From contig CACZDC010000011.1 in NCBI GenBank assembly GCA_902779785.1, forward strand, positions 1 through 59,797: 59,797 bases of DNA. The letters are read 5' to 3'. Shown one piece after another: positions 26,840 to 34,868 of this stretch. Below the pieces are notes generated by a model that worked only from the letters and a program-made list of their open reading frames with translations, was not told the DNA's origin and ran no database searches. Origin of the DNA: an uncultured Bacteroidia bacterium (GTDB lineage Bacteria > Bacteroidota > Bacteroidia > Bacteroidales > UBA932). Each line of letters starts with the position of its first letter. Position 1 is the stretch's first letter. Made by a program: the position numbers and the translations under genes.

Positions 26840-28087
26840 ATGGAAGTAGATCTCGAAAAAAACCTTATGCCCAATGACTGGACACCGGAAAATGCTATAA
26901 TCAAGGTCATCGGTGTCGGAGGCGGCGGCTGCAATGCCGTCAATTATATGTACCGTCAGAACATAATGGGCTGCTGCTTCATAGTCTGCAACACGGACGC
27001 CCAGGCCCTCCTGACAAGTGAAGTCCCTCTGAAAATCCAGATGGGATCGAACGGACTCGGAGCCGGGACAGACCCTACTGCCGGACGGAACGCCGCGCTG
27101 GAATCGCAGGATGAAATCGCGGAGAAGGCCCTTGACAACGGGACCAAGATGCTCTTCATCACCGCCGGAATGGGCGGTGGAACCGGGACGGGCGCCGCTC
27201 CCGTCATTGCCAAGATGGCCAAGGACCGCGGAATACTTACCGTGGCCGTGGTCACAATTCCATTCAAGAACGAGGGCAACGAATCCCAGTCCAAGGCAGT
27301 GGACGGCATCCACGAACTGGAGAAAAGCGTGGACAGCCTGCTGATAATCAATAACGAAAAGCTCTATCAGTTCTTCGGGGACACCCTGATCCAGGAGGCC
27401 TTCCCTAAGGCCGACGAGGTCCTCGCCACCGCCGTCCGAGGCATAATCGAAGTCATCAAGAAGCCCGGCTACATCAATGTGGACTTCAACGATGTCTGCA
27501 AGATGATGCGCGACAGCGGAATGGCCCTAATGGGAAGCGGAGAAGGCTCCGGCGAAAACCGTCTGGAAGACGCCGTGAAAGGTGCCTTCGAGAGTCCGCT
27601 GCTAAACGATTTCGACCTCAAGACCGCCAAGAATGTCCTGGTGAACATCACCACGGGATTCAACGAAAAGGGCGCGAAAATGTCTGACCTTGAGAAGATT
27701 GACGATATGATTGCCGAATATACCGGCAATGCCAACCGCTTCAAGAAAGGTATCATCTGGGATGACGATCCTGAGTTCGGCGACAAAGTCCGCATTACGG
27801 CCATAGTGACCGGCTTCGAGATGGGAAAACTCGGAGACATAGGAATCAATGTCGAACTTGGCAATCTCGTCATCATAGACAACGACTATGTATGGGAACG
27901 TCCCGCGACAGGTGAAGAAATTCACCTTCAGGAAGTTCCGACCATCAAGGTGGGCTTCACCACCTCCGATACGGGCAGGCGCTTCCAATATGACGACAAG
28001 CCGGCTCTCTGCGTAGAGCCCGGAGTTTCACTGGCCAATCTCGAAAACATTCCCGCGATACGTCGCGCACATATGGAGAAAAAATAA
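26840..28087 (+). CDS. ftsZ: Cell division GTPase FtsZ
   Basis: Tubulin homologue forming the division ring. The 415 residues have IKVIGVGGGGCNAVNYM at the N-terminus, the tubulin signature GGGTGTG at 112-118, and the T7 loop NVDFNDVCKMM. A short linker ends in the conserved interaction peptide IPAIRRAHMEKK. Last gene of the dcw operon; gltX begins 1 bp later, so it is probably co-transcribed. Confidence 0.97.
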   Translation: MEVDLEKNLMPNDWTPENAIIKVIGVGGGGCNAVNYMYRQNIMGCCFIVCNTDAQALLTSEVPLKIQMGSNGLGAGTDPTAGRNAALESQDEIAEKALDNGTKMLFITAGMGGGTGTGAAPVIAKMAKDRGILTVAVVTIPFKNEGNESQSKAVDGIHELEKSVDSLLIINNEKLYQFFGDTLIQEAFPKADEVLATAVRGIIEVIKKPGYINVDFNDVCKMMRDSGMALMGSGEGSGENRLEDAVKGAFESPLLNDFDLKTAKNVLVNITTGFNEKGAKMSDLEKIDDMIAEYTGNANRFKKGIIWDDDPEFGDKVRITAIVTGFEMGKLGDIGINVELGNLVIIDNDYVWERPATGEEIHLQEVPTIKVGFTTSDTGRRFQYDDKPALCVEPGVSLANLENIPAIRRAHMEKK

Positions 28088-28088
28088 A

Positions 28089-29867
28089 ATGGAAAAGAGA
28101 ACTCGAGTAAGATTCGCTCCCTCCCCCACCGGACCGCTGCATATGGGCGGTGTCCGTACGGCACTTTACAATTATCTTTACGCCAAACAGAATGGGGGCG
28201 ACTTTATCCTCCGCATCGAGGACACTGATTCGCACCGTTTCGTCCCCGGAGCGGAGCAGTATATCATCGAAGCGCTGCGCTGGTGCGGCATAGTTCCGGA
28301 CGAGGGCGTTGACGAGGAGGGAAAGGTGGTGGAAGTCGCCAGCGAAAAGCATCCCCACGCACCTTACCGCCAGAGCCAGAGGCGTCCCATCTACAGGCAG
28401 TATGCCGAGCAGTTGGTCGCAGCAGGATGGGCCTATTACGCCTTTGACAGCGCCGAAGACCTTGCGGCCCGCCGTGAAGAGGCCGAGAAAAAGGGCGAGA
28501 CCTTCATATACAACGCCATCAGTCGTATGGAGCTTCGCAACTCCCTGACTCTTGGCGCCGAAGAGGTCGGGCGGCTTTTGGCTGAGACCACTGACTGGAC
28601 CATACGCTTCAAGATGCCCTCCGACAGAGTCGTCGAGATGGACGATCTTATCCGTGGTCATATAGAAGTCAACACCGACACCCTTGACGACAAGGTGCTG
28701 TGGAAAAGGGCTGACGAACTGCCGACCTATCACCTTGCAAACATCGTGGATGACCATCTGATGGAGATCACTGAGGTCATCCGCGGCGAAGAATGGCTGC
28801 CTTCCCTACCTCTGCATTATCTTCTGTATGAAGCATTTGGATGGAAGGAGACAATGCCTCGTTTCGCCCATCTGTCTCTGCTGCTGAAGCCCATCGGAAA
28901 CGGAAAACTTTCCAAGCGCGACGGCGACAAGCTGGGCTTCCCGGTATTTCCGCTCTCCTGGAAAAATCCCGAGACCGGCGAAGTGTCCCGCGGTTACCGC
29001 GAGGACGGCTACTTCCCCGAGGCCTTTGTCAACCTGCTGGCAATGCTCGGATGGAACCCGGGAGACGACAGGGAGATGTTCAGCCTCGAGGAGCTGGTGC
29101 AGGCCTTCTCGCTGGACAAGGTCCAGAAAGCCGGTGCGAAGTTTAATCCGGAAAAGGCAAAATGGTACAATAAGGAATATCTGCGGCTGAAGAGCGAGGC
29201 CGAGCTTACCGAGCTCTTCATCCCCGTCCTGGAAAAGCACGGGATGAAAGTCGTGGACTGCCCTTGCAACGCCTTGACAGCCGGAGCATCCTTCGAAGGG
29301 GCCGGAGCAGATTTCAAGAACCATATCTTCACGCGTGAATATGTGGAGGCCGTAGTGGCCCTGGTCAAGGAACGCGCCAGTTTCGTGGAGGATTTCTGGA
29401 CCATAGCCTCTTATCTTTTCATAGCTCCATCGGAGTTCGAAGCCTATGGAGTCAAGGCGGGAGCAGCCATCGCCGCCAAGCCCTCCGACAGGCCTGCAGA
29501 CCCTCGCGCGAAGGTTTATGATGATTCTCTGACGGCTCCCTTCCTTGCAAAGGACGTGGACAAGTTCTGGAAAGAGGACCATTACGAATACTGCTTCGAG
29601 GTCTGCCAGTACATCAGCGGAGCCAATTTCGGTTTTGACGACCTGGATTCCTGGCGCGGCTCGATGGAAGCGGGCGCACTGGAGACTGCACTTGAGGAAT
29701 ACATCAAGATGAGGGAATACCCTATGGGCAAGGTGATGAACGCTCTCCGGCTGGCACTCACCGGCGCCGCCTCCGGCCTCGGCATCGCCGCCATCCTCTC
29801 CTTCATCGGACGCCGCGAGTTCGCCCGTCGGATGAGCTTCGCCGCAGAGCGCCTCGGACGGATCTGA
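28089..29867 (+). CDS. gltX: Glutamyl-tRNA synthetase
   Basis: Class I aminoacyl-tRNA synthetase. The HIGH motif reads HMGG in RFAPSPTGPLHMGGVRTALY and KMSKS reads KLSKRDGDK. The 592 residues are longer than the roughly 500 usual for GltX; much of the excess lies in the C-terminal anticodon-binding half, around the stretch from FIAPSEFEAYGVKAG to LAKDVDKFWKED. Sits 1 bp after ftsZ, an unusual tight coupling of a tRNA synthetase to the division operon. Followed by a short spacer with a roughly 21-bp near-perfect tandem duplication (29883-29926) and then the 106-bp element. Confidence 0.95.
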   Translation: MEKRTRVRFAPSPTGPLHMGGVRTALYNYLYAKQNGGDFILRIEDTDSHRFVPGAEQYIIEALRWCGIVPDEGVDEEGKVVEVASEKHPHAPYRQSQRRPIYRQYAEQLVAAGWAYYAFDSAEDLAARREEAEKKGETFIYNAISRMELRNSLTLGAEEVGRLLAETTDWTIRFKMPSDRVVEMDDLIRGHIEVNTDTLDDKVLWKRADELPTYHLANIVDDHLMEITEVIRGEEWLPSLPLHYLLYEAFGWKETMPRFAHLSLLLKPIGNGKLSKRDGDKLGFPVFPLSWKNPETGEVSRGYREDGYFPEAFVNLLAMLGWNPGDDREMFSLEELVQAFSLDKVQKAGAKFNPEKAKWYNKEYLRLKSEAELTELFIPVLEKHGMKVVDCPCNALTAGASFEGAGADFKNHIFTREYVEAVVALVKERASFVEDFWTIASYLFIAPSEFEAYGVKAGAAIAAKPSDRPADPRAKVYDDSLTAPFLAKDVDKFWKEDHYEYCFEVCQYISGANFGFDDLDSWRGSMEAGALETALEEYIKMREYPMGKVMNALRLALTGAASGLGIAAILSFIGRREFARRMSFAAERLGRI

Positions 29868-29940
29868 GAGCTACCCTCCGCGACTCGAGCGCTGATTCCG
29901 GCAAGTCGAGCACTGATTCCGGCAACGGCTCACAGCCGCC

Positions 29941-30046
29941 GTAAAATGGAAATAACTAAACATCAGCCACTTACGCAAAATCGTCTATGTAAATTAACAT
30001 AGACGATTTTTAATAAACACCTGCTAATCAAGCAATTACATTTCAC
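29941..30046. repeat. 106-bp nested palindromic element, copy B
   Basis: Outer ends GTAAAATG and CATTTCAC. The central inverted repeat is perfect: AAAATCGTCTATGT (29977-29990), a 6-nt loop, ACATAGACGATTTT (29997-30010). Lies between convergent gltX and the RAYT gene, and the RAYT stop codon (30036-30038) falls inside its right end. A-run, stem and T-run make it a plausible bidirectional terminator. Confidence 0.9.
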
Positions 30047-30971
30047 GCCTTTTTATTGGCATATGCAGAAAACGGAAAATATCTGCTGACAGGGCGTTGC
30101 TGTGTTTTCTTATCAGCTGGAAAAGCTCATATTTTTTGTCCATATCATATGTCAGGATTTCGTGAATGTCATCGAGTTTCAATTCACGCATTACGATAGC
30201 CGCCATCTTAGCGAAATGTTCGTCAGTTTTTCCAATGAACACCTCGTTCAAGTCGTGCTCGCTGCCAGTGGTTGAATGCATTGCCGCGAGCATATTTTCA
30301 TAGCTTCCGAAAAAACTAATGGCTGCTTCATAATCAATGACATTGTAAGTAGATATAATGAAATCCGTAAGTTGCTGGCATTCTTCATACGACAGCGGTT
30401 TGAACAGCCTCTTGAGCTGACAATGCTTAAGTGGCTTTGATGCCTTAAACTGAGTTTCAACAAACTTGACGGCTCTTTTGAGCGGCCAAGATGACTGCCT
30501 GATTATAAGAGGTTTGGAAAAAGGATTTCCGGACGCATAATACGCAAGGAATGTCCAGCGGTAATCTTCAGCCCTTTCCGCCAGTCTTCTTTCTACAGGA
30601 TTGTTCCCGACATAGACAATATTGCTCCTCGCCTTTTTGTCACCAATCTTTACAGCGCTTCCGAAAGGACTTGAAAAGACGCTACCCCTGGCGTTGCAGA
30701 AGGTATTATTCTCCCTGGCATAATCCCCTGTCCATCTTTGTTCAAATTCCGAAAGGCTTTTGGCGGAAGCCGCCCTTACAGAAAGGTGTACGTGGTCCGG
30801 CATTGGACAGGCTGCAAGTATTGTTACATTATAGCGCTTGGCAGCGAGACAAACGTGTGTGAACCACACGAGATAATCACTGTAGGTATAGAACAACAAG
30901 CCTCCGTCTGCCGTCCTTTGATAGCAGTGAATAACAATGTCTCTTTGAAATGCCCTTTTCCGACTCTTCAT
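30036..30971 (-). CDS. REP-associated tyrosine transposase (RAYT, Y1/HUH family)
   Basis: The 311-residue protein has an IS200-like Y1 transposase domain: HCYQRTADGGLLF near the N-terminus, the HUH metal motif in MPDHVHLSV (H60, H62), and NIVYVGNNPVERRLAERAEDY, where Y120 is the probable catalytic tyrosine. A C-terminal helix-turn-helix-like segment (RKHSNALSADIFRFLHMPIK) may read the DNA target. HUH transposases nick single-stranded hairpins. The gene is flanked by 106-bp palindromes at 29941 and 31091, the layout of RAYT/REP systems. Visibly more A+T-rich than its neighbours, suggesting transfer. Confidence 0.9.
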   Translation of the reverse strand: MKSRKRAFQRDIVIHCYQRTADGGLLFYTYSDYLVWFTHVCLAAKRYNVTILAACPMPDHVHLSVRAASAKSLSEFEQRWTGDYARENNTFCNARGSVFSSPFGSAVKIGDKKARSNIVYVGNNPVERRLAERAEDYRWTFLAYYASGNPFSKPLIIRQSSWPLKRAVKFVETQFKASKPLKHCQLKRLFKPLSYEECQQLTDFIISTYNVIDYEAAISFFGSYENMLAAMHSTTGSEHDLNEVFIGKTDEHFAKMAAIVMRELKLDDIHEILTYDMDKKYELFQLIRKHSNALSADIFRFLHMPIKRREM

Positions 30972-31090
30972 AGTCTATTCTCTTTAAAGGCCCATACGGA
31001 ATAATTCCGATATCGCTTGCTAATGTAAGAATCAAAATCCATTCTTCCAAATTTCGTTCTGACCCTCCTCAATAGAACGACATAAGCATC

Positions 31091-31196
31091 GTAAAATGTA
31101 AGTAGCTTAGTGATAGTAATTTACGCGAAATCGTCTATGTTCATTTACATAGACGATTTCCTATAAACAACTGCAAATCAAGTACTTGCATTTTAC
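31091..31196. repeat. 106-bp nested palindromic element, copy C
   Basis: Outer ends GTAAAATGTAAGTA and TACTTGCATTTTAC are near-perfect inverted repeats. The centre is GAAATCGTCTATGT (31127-31140), a 6-nt loop, ACATAGACGATTTC (31147-31160), a perfect 14-bp stem. It begins 120 bp upstream of the RAYT ATG and ends 3 bp from the truB stop, so it could terminate truB transcription. Confidence 0.9.
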
Positions 31197-31199
31197 GGA

Positions 31200-32360
31200 T
31201 TAAAAAGAAAAAAGTGACAGGGCATCCTCGACAGAAAGGGCATCGGAGAGGCTGAAATCGCCGCTGCGGCTGCGCTCCAGGGCGGCGAGGTGGGCGCCAC
31301 TGCCGAGGGCTTCGCCAAGGTCGCGGGCGAAGGCGCGGATGTAGGTGCCTTTGGAGCATACGATGCGGACCCTTGCCTCCGGCAGGCCGAGGCCCGAAGT
31401 GTCGGCATAGTGGATTCTGGCCGATGCCGTCCCTGCCGTTCCCGCCCCGGCATCTCCTTCCCCTCTGCGGACTAAAACTTTTTCTCCCAACTTATCGAAA
31501 AAGTTTTGTCCGACGCCGGGGGAAAAGCCTGTCGCAGATGCCGGGGCGGCCGGGTATGAGCTCGCAGGACCTGTGGCCACCCCCTGGGGTACCCCAAAAA
31601 AACATGTTTTTTCGGGGGCCCCACCTCCCGGCCTCATAAGGGGGAGGGGCCCATCGCCTGCGATGGGAGGGGTCGGCGAAGCCGACGGTCTCAAGAGCCC
31701 ATACCCGGCCGCCGGGACAGGAGGCTCGCAGGAAGGCAATGTTGCCGGCGCAGAAGACTCGCAGGGGGCCGAAGCCGACGGTCTCAAGGGCTCATACCCG
31801 GCCGCCGGGCGGAAGTCCAGGAGCTCCAAATCACTGATAACGATACGACTGCGGTGAAGCGTCTCGAGGGCAGCCGCGTCAATCTCTGAAAAACGCCCGC
31901 TGCGATAGAGCCGCCGGGCCATTTCGTAGGCGCGGACGCCATCGACGGACTTGGCGCTGAAAAGCGGCGCGACCTGCTCCTGCTCCCCGACAAAGCCCTT
32001 CAGGGCCTCACGGACAGTTTCTTCGCTAATATGCTCGTAAGGATAGCGACGGTCCACTTCCTTTTCCAGATCATAGGAAGGAGTGGAGGCCCCGAAACGG
32101 ATGGTTGCAACGTACTCCTTGTCGTGGTCCTGAAGTTCCTGGGCACGCTTGCAGGCCGGACCTATGCAGACAAGAAGCACCCCGGTGGCAAGAGGATCCA
32201 GGGTGCCGGCGTGGCCGACCTTGAGATTTTTTTTGCGGAAGTGCTTGATGGCCGCATACTTGAGCTTGCGGATTACATCGGCGGAAGTCCACCTCCAGGG
32301 CTTGTCCACGGCAAGGACAATCCCATCGGGATAATCGGCTATATCGTGGCTGAAAGCCAT
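31200..32360 (-). CDS. truB: tRNA pseudouridine-55 synthase with a ~140-residue insertion
   Basis: Makes pseudouridine-55 in the T-loop of tRNAs. Catalytic D55 lies in HAGTLDPLATG; other family blocks are VDKPWRWTSADVIRKLK and VCSKGTYIRAFARDLGEALG. The protein has 386 residues, against roughly 240 in relatives. The excess, about residues 184-322 (31395-31812), sits between RIVISDLELLDFRP and LPEARVRIVCSKGTYIR, is Ala/Pro/Gly-rich, and is built from dispersed palindromic repeats and a 36-bp direct repeat, all in frame. Conserved blocks flank it intact, so the gene may still function. Start at 32360 (MAFSHDIADY) overlaps the rpiB stop as ATGA. Confidence 0.9.
   Translation of the reverse strand: MAFSHDIADYPDGIVLAVDKPWRWTSADVIRKLKYAAIKHFRKKNLKVGHAGTLDPLATGVLLVCIGPACKRAQELQDHDKEYVATIRFGASTPSYDLEKEVDRRYPYEHISEETVREALKGFVGEQEQVAPLFSAKSVDGVRAYEMARRLYRSGRFSEIDAAALETLHRSRIVISDLELLDFRPAAGYEPLRPSASAPCESSAPATLPSCEPPVPAAGYGLLRPSASPTPPIAGDGPLPLMRPGGGAPEKTCFFGVPQGVATGPASSYPAAPASATGFSPGVGQNFFDKLGEKVLVRRGEGDAGAGTAGTASARIHYADTSGLGLPEARVRIVCSKGTYIRAFARDLGEALGSGAHLAALERSRSGDFSLSDALSVEDALSLFSF
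31469..31511. repeat. In-frame palindrome shared with uxaA (truB copy)
   Basis: On the coding (minus) strand GGACAAAACTTTTTCGAT, an 8-nt variable spacer, then AGAAAAAGTTTTAGTCCGC. The arms are inverted repeats differing by one bulged T. The same two blocks occur at 57090-57134 inside uxaA in the opposite orientation relative to the gene. Codes for residues about 284-298 of TruB with no stop. Confidence 0.85.
31571..31675. repeat. Larger palindrome-bearing repeat inside truB
   Basis: Plus strand: GTGGCCACCCCC, GGGGTACCCC, AAAAACATGTTTTTT, GGGGCCCCACC, then AGGGGGAGGGGCCCATCG and CGATGGGAGGGG. The same blocks, in the same order, occur on the reverse complement of 54303-54398. The distal stem is CCCATCG/CGATGGG here and CCCAC/GTGGG in the other copies, i.e. 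stem pairing is kept while sequence differs. Entirely within the truB coding region and open in the truB frame. Confidence 0.85.
31681..31809. repeat. 36-bp direct repeat pair within the truB insertion
   Basis: A 36-bp segment starting GCCGACGGTCTCAAG and ending ACCCGGCCGCCGGG occupies 31681-31716 and 31774-31809, with two differences. The spacing of 93 bp is a multiple of 3, so it appears as repeated AAGY.LLRPSAS-like residues. An inverted, slightly changed copy of its end (CGGCCGGGTATGAG) lies at 31547-31560, on the other side of the palindrome-bearing repeat. Confidence 0.75.
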
Positions 32361-32788
32361 CAAAGCGGAATCTTCTCTATCCTGCGCTCGTGACGTCCGC
32401 CTTCGAAAGGCGTGTCCAGCCAAGTGCGGACAATAGCGGAGGCCATCCTGTAGGAAATGAAGCGGGCCGGAAGGACAAGTACGTTGGCGTTGTTATGGGC
32501 CTTGACAAGACGGCCTATCTCGCAGGACCAGGCCAGACCGGCGCGGATAGCTTTATGATGGTTCAAAGTTATGGCCATACCGTTGCCGGTGCCGCAGAGG
32601 GCTATGCCGAGGTCCACTTCACCGCTTTCTACGGCCGAAGCAAGCCTGTGGGCATAATCAGGATAATCTACCGAGGCTTCCGTGTCCGTACCATAGTTCA
32701 CAACCTCGATACCGCGCGACGAAAGCATTTTCGCGAGCTTGGACTTATATTCCACGCCCGCGTGATCATTGCAGATGCCGATTTTCAT
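32360..32788 (-). CDS. rpiB: Ribose-5-phosphate isomerase B / sugar-phosphate isomerase
   Basis: LacAB/RpiB-family isomerase of 142 residues interconverting ribose 5-phosphate and ribulose 5-phosphate. MKIGICNDHAGVEYKSKL matches the family N-terminus; DYPDYAHRLASAV and the anion-hole loop ALCGTGNGMAITLN are diagnostic. I start at 32788, where ATG overlaps the upstream lipoprotein stop by one base; an upstream in-frame extension lacks family similarity. Couples to truB by ATGA. Confidence 0.93.
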   Translation of the reverse strand: MKIGICNDHAGVEYKSKLAKMLSSRGIEVVNYGTDTEASVDYPDYAHRLASAVESGEVDLGIALCGTGNGMAITLNHHKAIRAGLAWSCEIGRLVKAHNNANVLVLPARFISYRMASAIVRTWLDTPFEGGRHERRIEKIPL

Positions 32789-33612
32789 TATTCTATTCCG
32801 GCTTCGAAGGTTGTCAGGACTAGTCCGGGCATAAGAGCCAGTTTGCGGCGCGTGATTTCCAGGGAACCGGTCTTGGTGTAGGAAGTCCCCTTGATCGGAG
32901 CATCGTTGACGTCGCAATAAGTGATATTCATCTTGGTCAACTCTCCGGTGGGCAGAGGGAGATAGAAGTGACGCGTGTTCGTGGCCTGGGTCGACGGCGT
33001 GAAACGGATACGGACCGAGCTGGAACCGCCTCCGAAGCTCGCGACAGGCTCGGCGGCGGAAAGATCCACATCGAAATCGCCGGTCACCTTTTCGTTGTCG
33101 AAGGTCAGCAGGATGCTGTGGGCAGTGGGGGGAACATTCTTGTAACGGATTCTCAACATACCGCCGACGTGCTTGAATGAAAGACCGCTGCCGGGATTGT
33201 ACTTGGCTATCATCAGAGGATAGGAGTCAGTCGTATCGGCAGGATAGACATATTCTTCAGGGTAATTGACGGTGAGGATATTACCGTTGAGCTTGTGCGC
33301 ACCGGAAGGATAGACGGCGACCGTAGAAGCTTCCACGCCCTCCGGAATGGAGGTTGAGAAGTTCACGGTATTGCTGCCGCCACCGGAGATGACGCTCATC
33401 TGCGAGAAGGAGCCTGCAGTGGTCCAGATATCGGCTTTGTCCCAGTCGTGCCAGATGAACTTGCCCGCGTCGGAGACGTTTGACTTGAGCATATCTTCGG
33501 CCAGAGCCTCACGCGTGGCTCCGATAACGAAGGGACCGTCGGTCTTGGTTTCGCTTTTTGCGCACGCGGCAAGGAGTCCGGCGCTGAAAACAAAGAAAAG
33601 GATTCGTTTCAT
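32788..33612 (-). CDS. Fimbrillin-like lipoprotein
   Basis: The 274-residue protein has a lipoprotein signal (MKRILFFVFSAGLLAACAKS, lipobox LAAC). The mature region resembles the fimbrillin/Mfa-like families of Bacteroidales: AVYPSGAHKLNGNILTVNYP, then LSFKHVGGMLRIRYKN, a hallmark 'F-H-..-L' strand, and HFYLPLPTGELTKMNITYCD. Such proteins are surface anchors or pilins. Lies 4 bp after the HPr-kinase-like gene and overlaps rpiB by one base, an odd operon of surface and core-metabolism genes. Confidence 0.75.
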   Translation of the reverse strand: MKRILFFVFSAGLLAACAKSETKTDGPFVIGATREALAEDMLKSNVSDAGKFIWHDWDKADIWTTAGSFSQMSVISGGGSNTVNFSTSIPEGVEASTVAVYPSGAHKLNGNILTVNYPEEYVYPADTTDSYPLMIAKYNPGSGLSFKHVGGMLRIRYKNVPPTAHSILLTFDNEKVTGDFDVDLSAAEPVASFGGGSSSVRIRFTPSTQATNTRHFYLPLPTGELTKMNITYCDVNDAPIKGTSYTKTGSLEITRRKLALMPGLVLTTFEAGIE

Positions 33613-33616
33613 ATCA

Positions 33617-34705
33617 TTAGGATTTTTGTTCAACTGACATTACAGCCTCGCGGCACACCCGTACGGCCTCCTCGTCGGGACGGCAGGAGAGCTGGAAACA
33701 GGGGACGCTCATTGCAGCACGCTCCACGGTAGGGATGATCTTGTCCATTACGGAATGGTCCCAGCGGATTGTAGAGACCGCGGCGATTACGCTCGCATAG
33801 GCGGAAAGGGTTTCCAGGCGGACTATCTTGTTCTCCGGGGCCTGCTCCAGACGGACAAGGGCCCGGACAGGAGCGCTGACATTGCGATAGCAAAGTGTCT
33901 TTCCGCTCCAGGGAGAGCCGAAGACAATGGCCTTGCCGTCTATGAAACGGATGACAGGATTGTCGTCGTTCATAAGGTCGGATTCAGGGACGAATTCGTG
34001 CCAGAGGCGGCTGTGCGTGCTTTTCCCCGTGCCGCTGACTCCGAAAAACAGCTGGGCCTTGCCTTCGAGACGGGTAACGCTGGCGTGAAGAAGGATAGTA
34101 TCCAAGGCTGCCGTGGCAAAGGTGAACTGGATCATCAGGGACGTATTGATCTGCATCAGCGTCGTCCTGGCCCCTATACGCTCACAGGGATAATAATCCC
34201 CCTTGGAGTAATCCGCGCTCATCACGAAATAACCGGCCCTCAGACCTTTGGCAGGGAAAAATTCATAGATTGTATTGCCATTGTGGCGGTATCCATAATA
34301 GAAAGGAAGTATCTCATCCACGGCCGTGACCATCTTCCACTCTCCTCTCGAGGCCTCCAACTCTTCCGGGACGCCGGAATGGACCCTCAGGCTGAAAAGA
34401 GTCTCGCCGCCTTCGACTTCGAACGGGGCATACTGCTCGAAATCAAGCGAATGCCTGAAGGCATCCTTCTCGGATTCGGAAAAAGTATTCCATATTTCCT
34501 TTGTCATCTGCTCCTTGCCCATCAACTCTTCATTGACGGCAAGGCCCTCCGTCCGGTCCGCCGGAACAGGGATAATGCCTATATCCTCTCCCCTCCGAAG
34601 CTTCTCCACCAAATCTTCCTGGGCCGGAGTAAGAGCCTTGAAAGTCCACGGAGAGTCGAGACTTACACGGATACTATGGCCGGCTATGCGATAAATCTTT
34701 TCCAT
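33617..34705 (-). CDS. HPr kinase/PEPCK-like P-loop protein
   Basis: The 362-residue protein has an uncharacterised N-terminal half and a C-terminal domain with a Walker A loop FFGVSGTGKSTHSRLW, followed by NDDNPVIRFIDGKAIVFGSPWSGKT, the arrangement of HprK-type serine kinases and PEP carboxykinase-like folds. No PTS HPr gene is nearby. Relatives often sit in peptide-modification or surface-protein loci; here the next gene is a lipoprotein. Start chosen at 34705 (MEKIYRIAGHSIRV) because a -7 box ends six bases upstream. Substrate unknown. Confidence 0.75.
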   Translation of the reverse strand: MEKIYRIAGHSIRVSLDSPWTFKALTPAQEDLVEKLRRGEDIGIIPVPADRTEGLAVNEELMGKEQMTKEIWNTFSESEKDAFRHSLDFEQYAPFEVEGGETLFSLRVHSGVPEELEASRGEWKMVTAVDEILPFYYGYRHNGNTIYEFFPAKGLRAGYFVMSADYSKGDYYPCERIGARTTLMQINTSLMIQFTFATAALDTILLHASVTRLEGKAQLFFGVSGTGKSTHSRLWHEFVPESDLMNDDNPVIRFIDGKAIVFGSPWSGKTLCYRNVSAPVRALVRLEQAPENKIVRLETLSAYASVIAAVSTIRWDHSVMDKIIPTVERAAMSVPCFQLSCRPDEEAVRVCREAVMSVEQKS

Positions 34706-34711
34706 ATTCCG

Positions 34712-34742
34712 CAAATATATAATATTCCGCCGAAATATACAA
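34712..34742 (-). promoter_or_regulatory. Promoter of the minus-strand operon, near-leaderless
   Basis: Minus strand: TTG at 34742-34740, a 20-nt gap, TATATTTG at 34719-34712. The ATG at 34705 follows after six bases, close to the expected transcription start. Confidence 0.65.
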
Positions 34743-34834
34743 GAATGCTGATAGATATCAATGATTCTAAGCAAAGAAGAGATATTAAGAATTTTTAACA
34801 AGTACGACGAACCTTAATATATTATTATTTTGTT

Positions 34835-34864
34835 TTGCAACTTGATGTAAAAACATTAACTTTG
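34835..34864 (+). promoter_or_regulatory. Promoter of the phosphoesterase/sus locus, leaderless
   Basis: TTTTG ending at 34837, a 19-nt gap, then TAACTTTG at 34857-34864. The ATG at 34869 starts four bases later, so transcription and translation are expected to begin at about the same base. Divergent from the promoter at 34712-34742. Confidence 0.7.
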
Positions 34865-34868
34865 AACT

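Noticed and set aside
29941-31196. Ordinary IS200/IS605 insertion sequence with the flanking palindromes as its ends
   Set aside because: The palindromes also occur alone at 12173 and 52627 at the same full length, the protein is longer with a C-terminal HTH, and no tnpB is present; a RAYT with dispersed elements fits better.
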